A stretch of DNA of 64,000 nucleotides from CAVXZE01 sp963766175 (GTDB lineage: Bacteria > Myxococcota_A > UBA9160 > UBA6930), in contig CAVXZE010000007.1 in NCBI GenBank assembly GCA_963766175.1, positions 301,367 through 365,366 on the forward strand, written 5' to 3'. Position numbers and translations under genes: made by a program. This document shows, one piece after another, positions 34,704 to 44,485 of this stretch. The first letter of the stretch is position 1. Every line of letters begins with the position of its first letter. Below the pieces are notes generated by a model, which was not told the DNA's origin, did not search any database, and was given only the letters and a program-made list of their open reading frames with translations.

Positions 34704-35891
34704 CTAGGCGGTGGCCTTCCGATACATGGTCACCACACAGGCGCCGCCGAGGCCGATGTTGTGCGACATCGCGACCTTGGCACCTTCGACCTGGCGCTTC
34801 TCCGCCAGTCCCCGAAGCTGCCAGACCATCTCCGCGCACTGCGCGAGACCCGTGGCGCCCAGGGGATGCCCCTTGGAGATCAGGCCGCCCGACGGGTTCA
34901 CGACGATCTTCCCGCCGTAGGTGTTCGCCTCGGAATCCACGAACTCACCGCCCTTGCCTTCCTCACAGAGACCGAGGGCTTCGTAGGACAGCATCTCGTT
35001 GGTGGCGAAGCAGTCGTGCAGCTCGACCACGTCCACGTTCTCCGGTCCTAGACCCGACTGCTGGTACACCTTCTCAGCCGCCATCTTCGATAGTGTGTAG
35101 CCACACAGCCCGGCAATGCTGTCGAAGGTGTCCTCGAAGTCGGTGGTCATCGTCATGCCGAGGATTTCGACGGCCCGGTCCTGCAGATTGTGCTTCTTCA
35201 TGAAGTCTTCACTGCAGAGAATGGCGGCTCCGGCGCCGTCCGAGGTGGGGCAGCAACACAGCTTGGTGAGCGGGTCGTACACCATGGGAGCATCCTTGAT
35301 CTCCTGCAGGGTGTACTCGTCCTGGAACTGCGAGTACGGGTTGTTGACCGAGTGTTTGTGGTTCTTGTAGCCGATCTTGGCGAACTGCTCGGCCGTCGTG
35401 CCGTACTTCTCCATGTGCTCGCGACCGGCGTTCCCGAACAGCTGCGGCATCGGCGGCGCCTTCTGGAAGCCGCGCTTCTCGATCATCACCTTCATGTGCC
35501 TGTCCATGGCGAGCGTACGGTCCGTGTACTTCACGCCGAGCGACCCCTTCTCCATCTTCTCGAAGCCCACCGCCATGCCACAGTCGATGACACCGCCCTG
35601 GATGAACTGCTTGATCATGAAGGTCGCAGACGAGCCAGTCGCGCAGTTGTTGTTGACGTTGTAGATCGGGATCCCCGTCATCCCCAGCTCGTAGACGGAG
35701 CGCTGCCCATAGGTCGAGTCTCCGTAGCAGTAGCCCACGGCCGCCTGCTCGATGTCCTGGATCGTGAGCCCCGAGTCCTCGAAGGCCTTGGTGCCGGCCT
35801 CCTTGACCATGTCCGGATAGTCCCAGTCCCTGGAAAAGGGTTTTTCGAACTTGGTCATCCCAACGCCGACGATGAAAACTTTACGTGACAC
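34704..35891 (-). CDS. SCP-x type thiolase / lipid-transfer protein
   Basis: 395 residues of the non-decarboxylating thiolase family close to SCP-x and bacterial steroid or fatty-acid thiolases. The nucleophile Cys is in NNNCATGSSA, the His in SKGHPLGATG and the last Cys region is GLGGACVV. It cleaves or forms beta-ketoacyl-CoA. The CCC in LTKLCCCPTSDGAGA is unusual but lies in a family-variable loop. The start is GTG 35891 with GGAGG upstream. No partner MaoC/DUF35 gene is adjacent. Confidence 0.92.
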   Translation of the reverse strand: MSRKVFIVGVGMTKFEKPFSRDWDYPDMVKEAGTKAFEDSGLTIQDIEQAAVGYCYGDSTYGQRSVYELGMTGIPIYNVNNNCATGSSATFMIKQFIQGGVIDCGMAVGFEKMEKGSLGVKYTDRTLAMDRHMKVMIEKRGFQKAPPMPQLFGNAGREHMEKYGTTAEQFAKIGYKNHKHSVNNPYSQFQDEYTLQEIKDAPMVYDPLTKLCCCPTSDGAGAAILCSEDFMKKHNLQDRAVEILGMTMTTDFEDTFDSIAGLCGYTLSKMAAEKVYQQSGLGPENVDVVELHDCFATNEMLSYEALGLCEEGKGGEFVDSEANTYGGKIVVNPSGGLISKGHPLGATGLAQCAEMVWQLRGLAEKRQVEGAKVAMSHNIGLGGACVVTMYRKATA

Positions 35892-36004
35892 TTCGCGTCC
35901 TCCGCTGTAGGTAGTCAGCCGCTACACTCGGCCGGGCCAGACGGTACCCTACCCGGCCAGCCCTCGCTTCTCCGGCCTCGCTTCCAGATCCGCCGCCAAT
36001 TCGG

Positions 36005-36367
36005 CTACAGGTCCTCGGGAAGCCGCACACCCGACACCTGCGAGTACTTCCTCAGGATCCTGCCCACGATCTCCGAGTTGAGCTCCCGGAGCTTCTTGGT
36101 GGCCGGATTCGAGTGCAGCACGATCAGGTTGTCGAGGTCCTCGTCCGTGAAGAGGTCGGCGAAGACCTCCTCGGTCAGCGCCACCGCATGGGCGAAGTCT
36201 TCCTTGTACTCTCCCTTCATCTGGGTGAGGTCCGAGGCAAACCGGCTCCTGCCCTCCTTCTCGGCCTTGGCGATCAGATAGGTGAGCGCGTAGTCGACGA
36301 TGCCCTCGTAATGCCGATGGGCCTCCGACTCTTCGAGGAACTTTCTCACCTTCTCCCGGCTTCCCAT
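36005..36367 (-). CDS. DUF2059-like helical protein
   Basis: 120 residues, all-helical, Lys/Glu-rich: EKVRKFLEESEAHRHYEGIV, YKEDFAHAVALTEEVFADLF and DEDLDNLIVLHSNPATKKLR. The pattern LFTDEDLDNLIVLHSNPA... resembles DUF2059 proteins (FTEEELKALIAFYRSPxG). No signal peptide is seen with the start ATG 36367, which has GGGAGG upstream. Unknown role. Confidence 0.7.
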   Translation of the reverse strand: MGSREKVRKFLEESEAHRHYEGIVDYALTYLIAKAEKEGRSRFASDLTQMKGEYKEDFAHAVALTEEVFADLFTDEDLDNLIVLHSNPATKKLRELNSEIVGRILRKYSQVSGVRLPEDL

Positions 36368-36573
36368 CGCGCCCTCCCCTCGCCAAGAAATGCACTCGTC
36401 ACCGCTCCCTTCGGAGGCGGTCCCGCCTTGGCGTCTCGCCCTGCACAGCAGCATCGCCGCGAACGCCTCCGGCCGCAAGCCAGTCAGCTGGAAGTGGATC
36501 GGACGCCCGGCTCTCGGCGCAAATCCACCCCCTTCCCTCGATCCCTGTCGCGCCGATCGGCTAATCTCGCCCG

Positions 36574-38175
36574 ATGGGCGAGACGGAAGGGAACATCCCG
36601 GACGAAGCCACGGCCGGAACGCCCACGCTTCGCAACAGGGTCGGGGTGTGGCTCGGTCCGATCCTCTTCATCGCAATCTGGTTCGGTCCCGAACTCGACC
36701 CGAGCCGTCCCGCGGTCAGCGACATGATGGCAATCGCCGTCCTGATGGCTACCTGGTGGGTAACCGAAGCCATCCCGATTCCCGCCACCGCACTGCTGCC
36801 GATCGTCCTCTTCCCTCTCACGGGCATCATGAAGGGGGCGGAGGTGGCCCGCGAGTACATGAGCTGGCTGATCCTCCTGTTCCTGGGCGGCTTCCTGATC
36901 GCCATCGCCGTCGAACGCTGGAACCTCCACCGGCGCATCGCCCTGCACATCCTCAGCGTCATCGGAGGCCAGCCGCACCGCCTGGTGCTCGGATTCATGG
37001 TCGCCACCGCCTTCCTCTCGATGTGGCTCTCCAACACCGCCACCACCATGATGATGATGCCGATGGCCATCTCTCTGATCGTGCTCTACGAAGACCTCAA
37101 CGAGAGGCGCCTGCGGACCGGGCAGGCAGTCGACCCCCTGGCGCAGAACTTCCCCCTGGTTCTGATGCTCGGGCTGGCCCATTCCGCCTCCATCGGCGGA
37201 ACCGCCACACTGATCGGCACCCCACCCAACGGCGTCCTCGTCACCCAATTCCAGCAGATCTTCCCCAACGCCCCTGCGATTTCCTTCGCTCAGTGGATGG
37301 CCTTCGCCTCGCCCTTCAGCTTCCTCTTCTTGATCGTGGCCTGGCTCCTCCTGAGCCGCGTCATCTTCCCCCTGCCCGCCTCCAGCCCCTTCAGTGGGAA
37401 GACATTCATTCGTGAAGAGATCGAGCGCCTCGGTCCCATCACACCCGAAGAAAAGCGGGTGGCGTTCGTGTTCGCGGGCGTCGCCTTGCTCTGGATGACC
37501 CGGAAGAGCATTGCCTTCGGCAGTGCCCTTACCCTGCGCGGGTGGTCGTCCCTCTTCAGCGAGCAATCCGGCATCGGAGCCATGATCGACGACGGCACCG
37601 TTTCCATCACCATGGCGCTCCTGCTCTTCCTGATTCCCGCCAGCAGGGAAAAGGGCGGCCGTCTGATGGACTGGCAGGCCACCAGGGCCGTACCCTGGGG
37701 CATTCTCCTGCTCTTCGGCGGCGGACTGGCGCTCGCCAAGGGTTTCGAGGTCTCCGGCCTCTCGGCCTGGATCGGAAGCCGGTTCGAGGTGCTCGCCGGG
37801 GCGCCCGCCGCCGCCATGGTCGCCTCCGTCGTCGCCATCGTCGCGGGGCTCACCGAACTCACCTCCAACACCGCCACGGCCTCGATGAGCCTGCCCATCA
37901 TGGCCTCCCTCGCCCGCGCCATCGAGGCCCATCCACTTCTGCTGATGATTCCCGCTGCCCTGGCGGCTTCCTGCGCCTTCGTGCTCCCGGTCTCGACGCC
38001 GCCGAACGCCATCGTCTACGGATCCGGCCGGGTGCCGATCACCAAGATGATCAAGGCCGGGCTCATCATGGAGGTCGTCGCACTCGTCATGATCACCACT
38101 CTGGTCTTCACACTCGGAGCCCTCGTATTCGACGTGGGAGGTCCATTCCCCGAATGGGCCCTCGCCACTCATTGA
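36574..38175 (+). CDS. SLC13/DASS-family sodium:anion symporter
   Basis: 533 residues, 11-12 membrane segments. Both copies of the Ser-Asn-Thr sodium/substrate motif are present (LSNTATTMMMMP near 150 and LTSNTATASMSLP near 428), as in VcINDY. Probable substrates are dicarboxylates, citrate or sulfate. Start ATG 36574. It lies 18 bases before purU on the same strand and may be cotranscribed, although no metabolic link is obvious. Confidence 0.92.
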   Translation: MGETEGNIPDEATAGTPTLRNRVGVWLGPILFIAIWFGPELDPSRPAVSDMMAIAVLMATWWVTEAIPIPATALLPIVLFPLTGIMKGAEVAREYMSWLILLFLGGFLIAIAVERWNLHRRIALHILSVIGGQPHRLVLGFMVATAFLSMWLSNTATTMMMMPMAISLIVLYEDLNERRLRTGQAVDPLAQNFPLVLMLGLAHSASIGGTATLIGTPPNGVLVTQFQQIFPNAPAISFAQWMAFASPFSFLFLIVAWLLLSRVIFPLPASSPFSGKTFIREEIERLGPITPEEKRVAFVFAGVALLWMTRKSIAFGSALTLRGWSSLFSEQSGIGAMIDDGTVSITMALLLFLIPASREKGGRLMDWQATRAVPWGILLLFGGGLALAKGFEVSGLSAWIGSRFEVLAGAPAAAMVASVVAIVAGLTELTSNTATASMSLPIMASLARAIEAHPLLLMIPAALAASCAFVLPVSTPPNAIVYGSGRVPITKMIKAGLIMEVVALVMITTLVFTLGALVFDVGGPFPEWALATH

Positions 38176-38193
38176 GATCGGAAGGAGCTCTCG

Positions 38194-39060
38194 ATGTCCG
38201 TTTCCCGCTCCACCGTCACCGCCACGCTGCTGCTCTCCTGCCGCGACCGAAAGGGTCTGGTCGCCGCGCTGGCCCAGCTCCTCTACGACCACGGCGCGAA
38301 CATCCTCGACGCCCAGCAGCACTCCGATCCCACCGAGGAGATGTTCTTCCAGCGCATCCATTTCGACATGGCCGAGCTCGACATCCCGCGAGACCAGCTC
38401 GAAGCCCTGCTGCAGATCGAGTGCGGTCGCTACCAGATGCGCTGGCGGATCAGCTACTCCGACTGCCGCAAGCGCGTCGCGATCTTCGTCTCGAAATTCG
38501 AGCATTGCCTCTACGACCTGCTCCTGCGCCACCGCCTTGGTGAGCTCGTCTGTGACATCCCGCTGATCGTCTCGAATCATCCCGATCTCGAATCCGTCGC
38601 CGAGAAGTTCGAGATTCCCTACCACCTCTACCCCATCAACAAGCAGAGCAAGACCGAGCAGGAGGCGAAGGAGATCGCGCTCCTCCAAGAGCAGCAGATC
38701 GACCTGGTGGTGCTGGCCCGTTACATGCAGATCCTGAGCCAGAGCTTCACGGAACGCTTCCCCGAACGGATCATCAACATCCACCACAGCACGCTCCCCG
38801 CCTTCATCGGTGCGCGTCCCTACCACCAGGCGCTCGAACGCGGCGTGAAGCTGGTGGGCGCGACCGCCCACTACGCCACCAGTGACCTGGACGAGGGCCC
38901 GATCATCGCCCAGGACGTGGTTCACTGCTCCCACGAGGACACCGTTCAGGATCTGATCCGGAAGGGGCGCGACGTCGAGAGGATGGTCCTGGCCCAGGCG
39001 GTGCGCTGGCACCTCGAGGACCGCATCCTGGTTCACGGCAAACGCACCGTCGTCTTCTGA
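38194..39060 (+). CDS. purU: Formyltetrahydrofolate deformylase
   Basis: 288 residues, normal PurU length. N-terminal ACT domain (LLLSCRDRKGLVAALAQLL) and a C-terminal formyltransferase-like domain with INIHHSTLPAFIGARPYHQA and the catalytic Asp in TSDLDEGPII. It hydrolyses 10-formyl-tetrahydrofolate to formate and tetrahydrofolate, balancing the one-carbon pool that folD and the gcv genes feed. AAGGAG precedes ATG 38194. Confidence 0.96.
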   Translation: MSVSRSTVTATLLLSCRDRKGLVAALAQLLYDHGANILDAQQHSDPTEEMFFQRIHFDMAELDIPRDQLEALLQIECGRYQMRWRISYSDCRKRVAIFVSKFEHCLYDLLLRHRLGELVCDIPLIVSNHPDLESVAEKFEIPYHLYPINKQSKTEQEAKEIALLQEQQIDLVVLARYMQILSQSFTERFPERIINIHHSTLPAFIGARPYHQALERGVKLVGATAHYATSDLDEGPIIAQDVVHCSHEDTVQDLIRKGRDVERMVLAQAVRWHLEDRILVHGKRTVVF

Positions 39061-39072
39061 GTCGGGCGCTAG

Positions 39073-39525
39073 CTAGCTCTCCTCGACGACACGAAGCAGA
39101 TCCAGCGAGGTCACGACCCCGACGAGCACACCCTCCTCGGTAACCAGCAGCCGGTGAACCTTGCGCTCACGCATGATGCTCGCGCCCACCGCGGCGCTGG
39201 AATCCCGAGGCACGGTGTAGACTTCCTTGGTCATCACGCTCTCCACCGGCGCGTCCGACAGGTCTCGCGGCAGGTCGGCGAGATCCCGATACTCGTTCAC
39301 GTTGGTGAAGAACCAGCCCGACTCCCCGACTGTGGTTCGCTGCTCGGTCTGACGGACCAGATCGCTCTGCGAAACGACACCGAGAATCTTCCCCGAGTCG
39401 TCGACGACGGGAGCTCCGCTGATCCCGCGGGTCGCCAAGAGGTTCCTCACCTCGGCCACGGTCATGCCGGGCCGGGCCGAGACGACGTCCGGATTCATCA
39501 GCTCCGAGATGCTGCGGCGAGGCAT
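39073..39525 (-). CDS. Two-CBS-domain protein
   Basis: 150 residues holding a Bateman pair: ISELMNPDVVSARPGMTVAE to VVSQSDLV, then VESVMTKEVYTVPRDSSAAV to VVTSLDLLRVVEES. Likely binds an adenine nucleotide and acts as a stand-alone energy or ligand sensor. Effector partner unknown. Convergent with purU, 12 bases apart. No ribosome site is visible before ATG 39525. Confidence 0.9.
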   Translation of the reverse strand: MPRRSISELMNPDVVSARPGMTVAEVRNLLATRGISGAPVVDDSGKILGVVSQSDLVRQTEQRTTVGESGWFFTNVNEYRDLADLPRDLSDAPVESVMTKEVYTVPRDSSAAVGASIMRERKVHRLLVTEEGVLVGVVTSLDLLRVVEES

Positions 39526-39632
39526 GGTGGCAGGGTATCACTCCGGGCAGCGTAAGGACCGGAGGACTCGGACTTCGCCACAGCTTCGCCTCCGCTCGAC
39601 GGAAACCTTCCGAGACGGCCGCCGGGCGCGCT

Positions 39633-39663
39633 GAAAAGGAGCCCTGCCAGGCGGCTCTTTTTC
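39633..39663 (-). terminator. Hairpin downstream of the SGNH hydrolase gene
   Basis: Eleven-pair stem GAAAAGGAGCC/GGCTCTTTTTC (one G-U) with a nine-base loop, 117 bases after the stop of the leftward gene. The 254-bp gap around it contains no supported gene. Confidence 0.55.
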
Positions 39664-39779
39664 GCTGGCGGAAGCCACTTCAGCGGCCGAATCGCCGGCT
39701 TTTCAGCGGGGGGTTGAGGGATCGAGCTAAGCGGATGAAAGGACCTTGTGCGGTCTCCCACCTCTGTGCTATATTTCAT

Positions 39780-40892
39780 CTATTGCAGCTCTGACACGGT
39801 CCGCTTCGAGCGGGCTTTTCTTTTGGGAACTACTTTCGTCTCAGTTTCGCCTGTGATCCGTTCTCCGACGAGGCGCCCGATCTCCTCGCCGATCAGCCGG
39901 TGACCGAACACGCTGGGGTGGTAGTCATCGTGCTCCTGGTACAGCGTCCGCTCGTCTTCGGTGGCCCGCTCGAAGACCGTCTGCAGCGGCGAGTGCACCA
40001 CCCCGAACTCCCTGGCCGTGCTCTCCAGGATTGCCTGGTACTGCGGGATGGTCGGGCGTCGCTCCAGCAGAGAAGCCGCGTAGGGCGGGAGCAGAACCAC
40101 GGCCTCGGCGCCGGCGTCGAGGGTCTTCCGCAGCATCTCCCGCATGTTCTCCTCGAACTCCCGGGGAGAGACCCGGGCCTGGTTCTCCTTGCTCCGAAAC
40201 TGCCGGAGGAACTTCCGGTAGAAGACGTTCGAGACCAGCTCGAGGGCCTCGACGGTGTGGATCCGATGCCACCAGAGGGAGCGGCGGGCCATCCTCCTGG
40301 GGATGTCCGCATCCCGGTAGTATCGGCCCCGGGCGTGGTCGTTGTAGGCGCCCACGTAGAAGATCACGATGTCCGGGTCGTAGACCAGAAGACGATCGAG
40401 CATGATGCGCGAGTGGTAGGAGCTGTAGCCCGGAATCGCTCCCACCAGGTAGTCGACATCGCGGTCCGGGAAGCGCGCGGCAATGGACGTCACGGCCGTG
40501 TGATAGAAGGTCGCCTCGTCGTGGGTACCGACACCGTAGACACTCGAGTTCCCGATGAACAGCAGGCGCAACGTACCCGGGGGCTTCTCGCGAGACGGCT
40601 CCGGCCCGCGGAGGCCGAGCGAATTGATGGTGCCCCAGGACACCGTCCTCCCGGGCTGGTAGGTGAAGCCGAGCTCGGGATCTTCGACCCAGAAATCCTC
40701 TTTCGTCACCCAACAGGTATCGAGGCGCGGGAGGTCCAGCAGACGCAGCAGCCCTTCGAATCCCGCCAGAACGACGAGCAGCGGGACGACTCGGAACAAC
40801 ACCTGCTTGAGCAGCTTCCCTCTCCCCGGCGGTCTGGCCGCCGGTTTTCTCCAGGACCCCGGTGGCAGTTCGAGCACCCTAGCCCGGATCAT
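39780..40892 (-). CDS. SGNH/GDSL-type hydrolase, membrane-anchored
   Basis: 370 residues. One N-terminal membrane segment (VLFRVVPLLVVLAGFEGLLR, about 31-50) with the catalytic domain outside. SGNH blocks: GNSS (114-117, Ser nucleophile), GAYND with the Asn, and DDYHPSVFGH with Asp and His. Such enzymes deacetylate or esterify cell-envelope polysaccharides or lipids. Start ATG 40892 is taken because upstream in-frame text is the helicase shadow. Divergent from the helicase gene, which begins in the same stretch. Confidence 0.85.
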   Translation of the reverse strand: MIRARVLELPPGSWRKPAARPPGRGKLLKQVLFRVVPLLVVLAGFEGLLRLLDLPRLDTCWVTKEDFWVEDPELGFTYQPGRTVSWGTINSLGLRGPEPSREKPPGTLRLLFIGNSSVYGVGTHDEATFYHTAVTSIAARFPDRDVDYLVGAIPGYSSYHSRIMLDRLLVYDPDIVIFYVGAYNDHARGRYYRDADIPRRMARRSLWWHRIHTVEALELVSNVFYRKFLRQFRSKENQARVSPREFEENMREMLRKTLDAGAEAVVLLPPYAASLLERRPTIPQYQAILESTAREFGVVHSPLQTVFERATEDERTLYQEHDDYHPSVFGHRLIGEEIGRLVGERITGETETKVVPKRKARSKRTVSELQ

Positions 40893-41063
40893 CCACCACC
40901 GCTCAGCGGCGCCCGCCGAGAACGCCGCAAGCCCGAAGCGGACAGCTGACCAGGGGAGCGCGACCTGCATTTCGATTCCAGCCAGAGGACACTGCGTGTC
41001 GCCGTCACCGAGCTTCTCGAAGATCCGACGGCACCGAGCATCGGATTCTCCAACCGCGGCGGA

Positions 41064-43373
41064 ATGGACCGGCTGTGGCTGGGACAGGCGCTCCACGCGC
41101 GAGTGCAGTCGGCGGCGGCGGCCGGAGACCCCTCCTATCGAAGCGAGGTTGCGCTCCGCCTGAGCCTGCACCACGCGGGGTGGCAGGTTCTCCTCCATGG
41201 ACGCGCCGACGGGATCCGTGAAGATCCGGAAGGAGGTCTCGTCGTCGAGGAGATCAAGTCGGTGAGGCGAGGCGCGGCCATCGACTCCGGGCGCGGAGAC
41301 ATCCACCATCTCCAGGCGAGCCTCTACGCCTGGATGCTCCGGCGGGAGCGCGGTCTTCCGGTGAGCGCCGAGCTGGTCCGGGTCGAGATCGGCAGCGCAC
41401 GCATCACCCGCGAGAAGGTGCCGCTCGACTTCGTCGCCCTGGAGAGGACCCTTCGCGCGCGCGTAGACGCTTGCCTGGAGCGATTCGAAGGCGAGACCCG
41501 AACGCGAGTCGCGCGCCGAAAGGCTGCCGCGAGGCTGCACTTTCCCCACCCCTCGCTGCGTCCAGGCCAGGAGGGGATCATCCAGGCGGTGGAATCGGCC
41601 CTGGAGGAGCGCGAGCACCTCCTGCTCCAGGCGAGCACGGGAATCGGGAAGACCGTCGCCACCCTCCTTCCGGCCCTGCGCTTCGCGCTCGCCAACGACA
41701 AGCACCTCTACGTTCTCACCCCAAAGAATCTGCAGCAAGAAATGGCAATGGAGGTGCTCGCGAGCCTGGATCCCGGGCAGATCGCGCTGGCGGTCCGCCT
41801 GCGAGCGAAGGCCAGCATCTGCCCGGACCAGACGATGACCTGTCACGATGAGTACTGCCGATTCGCCCGGGACTTCGGGCGCAAGGTCCACCAGGGAGAA
41901 ATCCTTCGGCAGGTGCTGGAGAGTCGCCCCGTGGTCGATCCGGAGACCCTCCTCCAGATCGCCGTCGCCGCAGAGGTCTGCCCCTTCGAGCTGAGTCTGG
42001 CGGCCGCCCGGGAGGCAGTCGTCACAGTCTGCGACTACAACTACGCCTTCGATCCGGTCGTCTCGCTTCAGGAGTTCTCACCGGACGCCGACCTGTCCAA
42101 TGCGATCCTCGTCGTCGACGAGATCCACAACCTGGTGGAGAGAGCCCGGCAGATCTCGAGTCCGTCCCTCGACGGCGAGATGATCGGCCGGGCCCAGCGG
42201 CTCGCCGCCCTCGGTGGCGCGCCGGTGCATCGCGAAGTCGCGGCGCTCTGCGGAGACCTGCTCGAGACACTCGACGAAACCCTTGCCGACGCTGCTCCGG
42301 GCGCGACCCAGGAGAGCTGGAGCCTCGAGCACGCCGTTCCCGCGGAGCGACTCTTCGCGGTTCGCCCGCGCTTCGATGCCACCGTCGCCGACTATCTCGA
42401 GTACCGGCTCGATACCCGCTCGATGGAGCCGGACGATGCATTCCTGAGCCTCTACTTCGCGCTGCTGCGCTTTCTCGACGTTCTCTCCGACGCCGGAGAG
42501 CGCTTCGCCCACCTGGTCGGGCGAGCCGCAGGGATCGGGCGATTTCGGCTCTTCTGCAAGGATCCCGGCAGGCAACTCGGCGCGGTCCTGAATCGCTGTC
42601 ACTCGGTGATCGGACTCTCGGCGACACTGACTCCGACCGAGTTTCACCGAGATCTGCTCGGCCTGGATGGCGAGCGCTGTGCTCCCGTCGCGATCCCAAG
42701 TCCCTTTCCCCCGGAGAATCAGTGCGTCGTGATCGACACTTCCGTCACCACGCTCTGGCGACACCGAAGCCGGGAGGCTCCGAGGATTGCCCGGCGAATC
42801 GCCGAGTTCTCCGATCAGGTGCCGGGTCACTGCCTCGCTCTCTTTCCCAGCCACGCCTTTCTCGCCGAGGTCGCCGCACTGCTCCCAACCCACGGGAAGA
42901 CCCTTCTCTGCCAGGGCAGAGAGGACGACGCACGGGAGCGCGAGGCGATCCTCCGGGAGCTCCGCGATCCGCAGACAAGTCCCGTCCTGCTCTTTGCAGT
43001 GGCGGGCGGAGTCTTCGCGGAGGGGATCGACTATCCCGGCGAGAGTCTGCGGGGCGTCGCGGTGGTAGGGCCCTGTCTTCCGCCACCCGATCTGGAGCGT
43101 CAGCTCCTCGAGAGCGAATATGGCGAGCGCTTCGACCGTGGATTCGAATATGCGTATGCGATTCCCGGGATGACCCGCGTCGTCCAGGGGGCCGGCCGGC
43201 TGATCCGATCGGAGCGGGACACCGGGGTGGTCGCCCTGCTGGGTCGACGTCTGCTTCGCGAGCCCTACCGGAGCCTGCTCCCCGAAGCGTGGCTGCGCGG
43301 CCGCCCTCCCGAGGAGCTGGTCGGCGATCCGGCAACCGCGGCGAGGAAATTCTTCTCCGGTCAGGGCTCGTAG
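41064..43373 (+). CDS. RecB-like nuclease fused to XPD/DinG-type helicase
   Basis: 769 residues from ATG 41064. N-terminal PD-(D/E)XK nuclease: GRADGI (46-51), VEEIK (59-63), then QASLYAWML near 82. From about 165 an XPD-family helicase: Walker A STGIGKT near 191, four Cys (253, 260, 265 and 306) spaced like the XPD Fe-S cluster, DEIH near 351, and late QGAGRLIRSERDTGVVALLG (motif VI). Probably processes branched or damaged DNA. The frame is protein-like for 33 codons before the ATG (TLRVAVTELLEDPTAPSIGF), back to a CTG at 40965 preceded by AGGGGAG, so the true start may be non-AUG. The tail overlaps the convergent GGEEF gene by 13 bases. Confidence 0.88.
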   Translation: MDRLWLGQALHARVQSAAAAGDPSYRSEVALRLSLHHAGWQVLLHGRADGIREDPEGGLVVEEIKSVRRGAAIDSGRGDIHHLQASLYAWMLRRERGLPVSAELVRVEIGSARITREKVPLDFVALERTLRARVDACLERFEGETRTRVARRKAAARLHFPHPSLRPGQEGIIQAVESALEEREHLLLQASTGIGKTVATLLPALRFALANDKHLYVLTPKNLQQEMAMEVLASLDPGQIALAVRLRAKASICPDQTMTCHDEYCRFARDFGRKVHQGEILRQVLESRPVVDPETLLQIAVAAEVCPFELSLAAAREAVVTVCDYNYAFDPVVSLQEFSPDADLSNAILVVDEIHNLVERARQISSPSLDGEMIGRAQRLAALGGAPVHREVAALCGDLLETLDETLADAAPGATQESWSLEHAVPAERLFAVRPRFDATVADYLEYRLDTRSMEPDDAFLSLYFALLRFLDVLSDAGERFAHLVGRAAGIGRFRLFCKDPGRQLGAVLNRCHSVIGLSATLTPTEFHRDLLGLDGERCAPVAIPSPFPPENQCVVIDTSVTTLWRHRSREAPRIARRIAEFSDQVPGHCLALFPSHAFLAEVAALLPTHGKTLLCQGREDDAREREAILRELRDPQTSPVLLFAVAGGVFAEGIDYPGESLRGVAVVGPCLPPPDLERQLLESEYGERFDRGFEYAYAIPGMTRVVQGAGRLIRSERDTGVVALLGRRLLREPYRSLLPEAWLRGRPPEELVGDPATAARKFFSGQGS

Positions 43374-44275
43374 ACCGCGACCTGGTTGCGGCCCGATTCC
43401 TTGGCGCAATACAGGGCCGCATCGGCGGCGGCGATGAGCTCGTCGGCGTCCTTGAAGATGGACGTGTAGCTCGCCACTCCGACGCTGAGCGTGGTCCGGA
43501 TCGATCTTCCGTCACCGAGCTCGATCGGCGTCTCCTCGGCCTCCGCCCGCCATCGCTCCGCGAAGAGCACTCCTCCCTCCGCATTGATCTGGGAGAGCAT
43601 CACCAAGAACTCCTCGCCCCCGTAGCGCCCCGCGATATCGCTCGCTCTCAGTCGGCGTTGCAGCCGTTTCGCGAATACGCTCAGTACCTCGTCGCCCGCC
43701 AGGTGCCCGTGGCGGTCGTTGACCTCCTTGAAGCGATCCAGATCTGCCATCAGGATGGTCAGACCGGTCCCGTAGCGGTGCGCGCGTTGAAACTCCACGG
43801 AGAGGATCTCCGTCAGGAAGCGGCGGTTGCGGAGGCCCGTCAAGGGATCCGTGATGGAGAGCCTCTCGAGCAGCTTGTTCTTCTCGATCAGCTCCCTCTG
43901 GAGCCGCTGGAGCTTGAGATGCAGCTCGATCCGCGCGATCAGATCCACCGCGCGGAAGGGCTTCATAATCGCGTCGCAGGCGCCGTCGCGGAGCAGCTGT
44001 GCCATGCGTTCGGAGTCCTTGACCGAGGTCAGCACCAGGAACGGGACCCGGAGTCCTTGGGCGGAATGGGACATTCGCAGCAGCTTCTCGCCATCCAGGC
44101 CGGGCAGCTCCAGATCGCAGAGCACCAGATCCACAGGCTCCGAGAGCAGGAGCTTGAGTCCCCGCAGGCCGTTGTCGGCTTCCAGGATCTGCTCGAAGAG
44201 ACCCGATTGCCGCAGGACGCTGCACACCTCGGCGCGCTGGCTCGCCGAGTCCTCGATGATCAGGATCCGCGCCAT
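43361..44275 (-). CDS. Response regulator with GGEEF diguanylate cyclase output
   Basis: 304 residues. Receiver domain (MARILIIEDSASQ, phosphoacceptor Asp54 in LVLCDLELPG, Lys in IMKPF) then a GGDEF domain with the active signature RYGGEEFLV and an intact inhibitory RxxD site (RASD) five residues before it. It should make c-di-GMP when phosphorylated and be product-inhibited. No kinase is adjacent. Start ATG 44275; upstream codons are not family sequence. Confidence 0.94.
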   Translation of the reverse strand: MARILIIEDSASQRAEVCSVLRQSGLFEQILEADNGLRGLKLLLSEPVDLVLCDLELPGLDGEKLLRMSHSAQGLRVPFLVLTSVKDSERMAQLLRDGACDAIMKPFRAVDLIARIELHLKLQRLQRELIEKNKLLERLSITDPLTGLRNRRFLTEILSVEFQRAHRYGTGLTILMADLDRFKEVNDRHGHLAGDEVLSVFAKRLQRRLRASDIAGRYGGEEFLVMLSQINAEGGVLFAERWRAEAEETPIELGDGRSIRTTLSVGVASYTSIFKDADELIAAADAALYCAKESGRNQVAVYEP

Positions 44276-44485
44276 CGGCCGTCTTATCGGGCGCCAGCCG
44301 CCGCTTCTCAAGATGCCAGGGGGTTGGGAGGGCCGACTGCAGCTGCGAAGCTGCATATTGAAGGTCCGTGACTGCAGAAAGGCGCTCTAGGAGCCGCCTG
44401 TGGCCGATCGCCCTGGCATGCGGTTTGCTCCACACAGGGCAGGAGTGGCCCTCGGCCCCGGCGATCCTTCTGGAGGTAGACCACG

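Noticed and set aside
36484..39036. 850-codon open frame on the minus strand
   Set aside because: It is the antisense shadow of the SLC13 transporter and purU, with Gly/Asp/His-rich text and no domain. GC-rich codon bias keeps antisense frames open here and at 3676-5145, 33162-34553 and 47555-49228.
39498..39779. 93-codon minus-strand ORF between the CBS and SGNH genes
   Set aside because: It contains the terminator hairpin, overlaps the CBS start and has no protein-like pattern.
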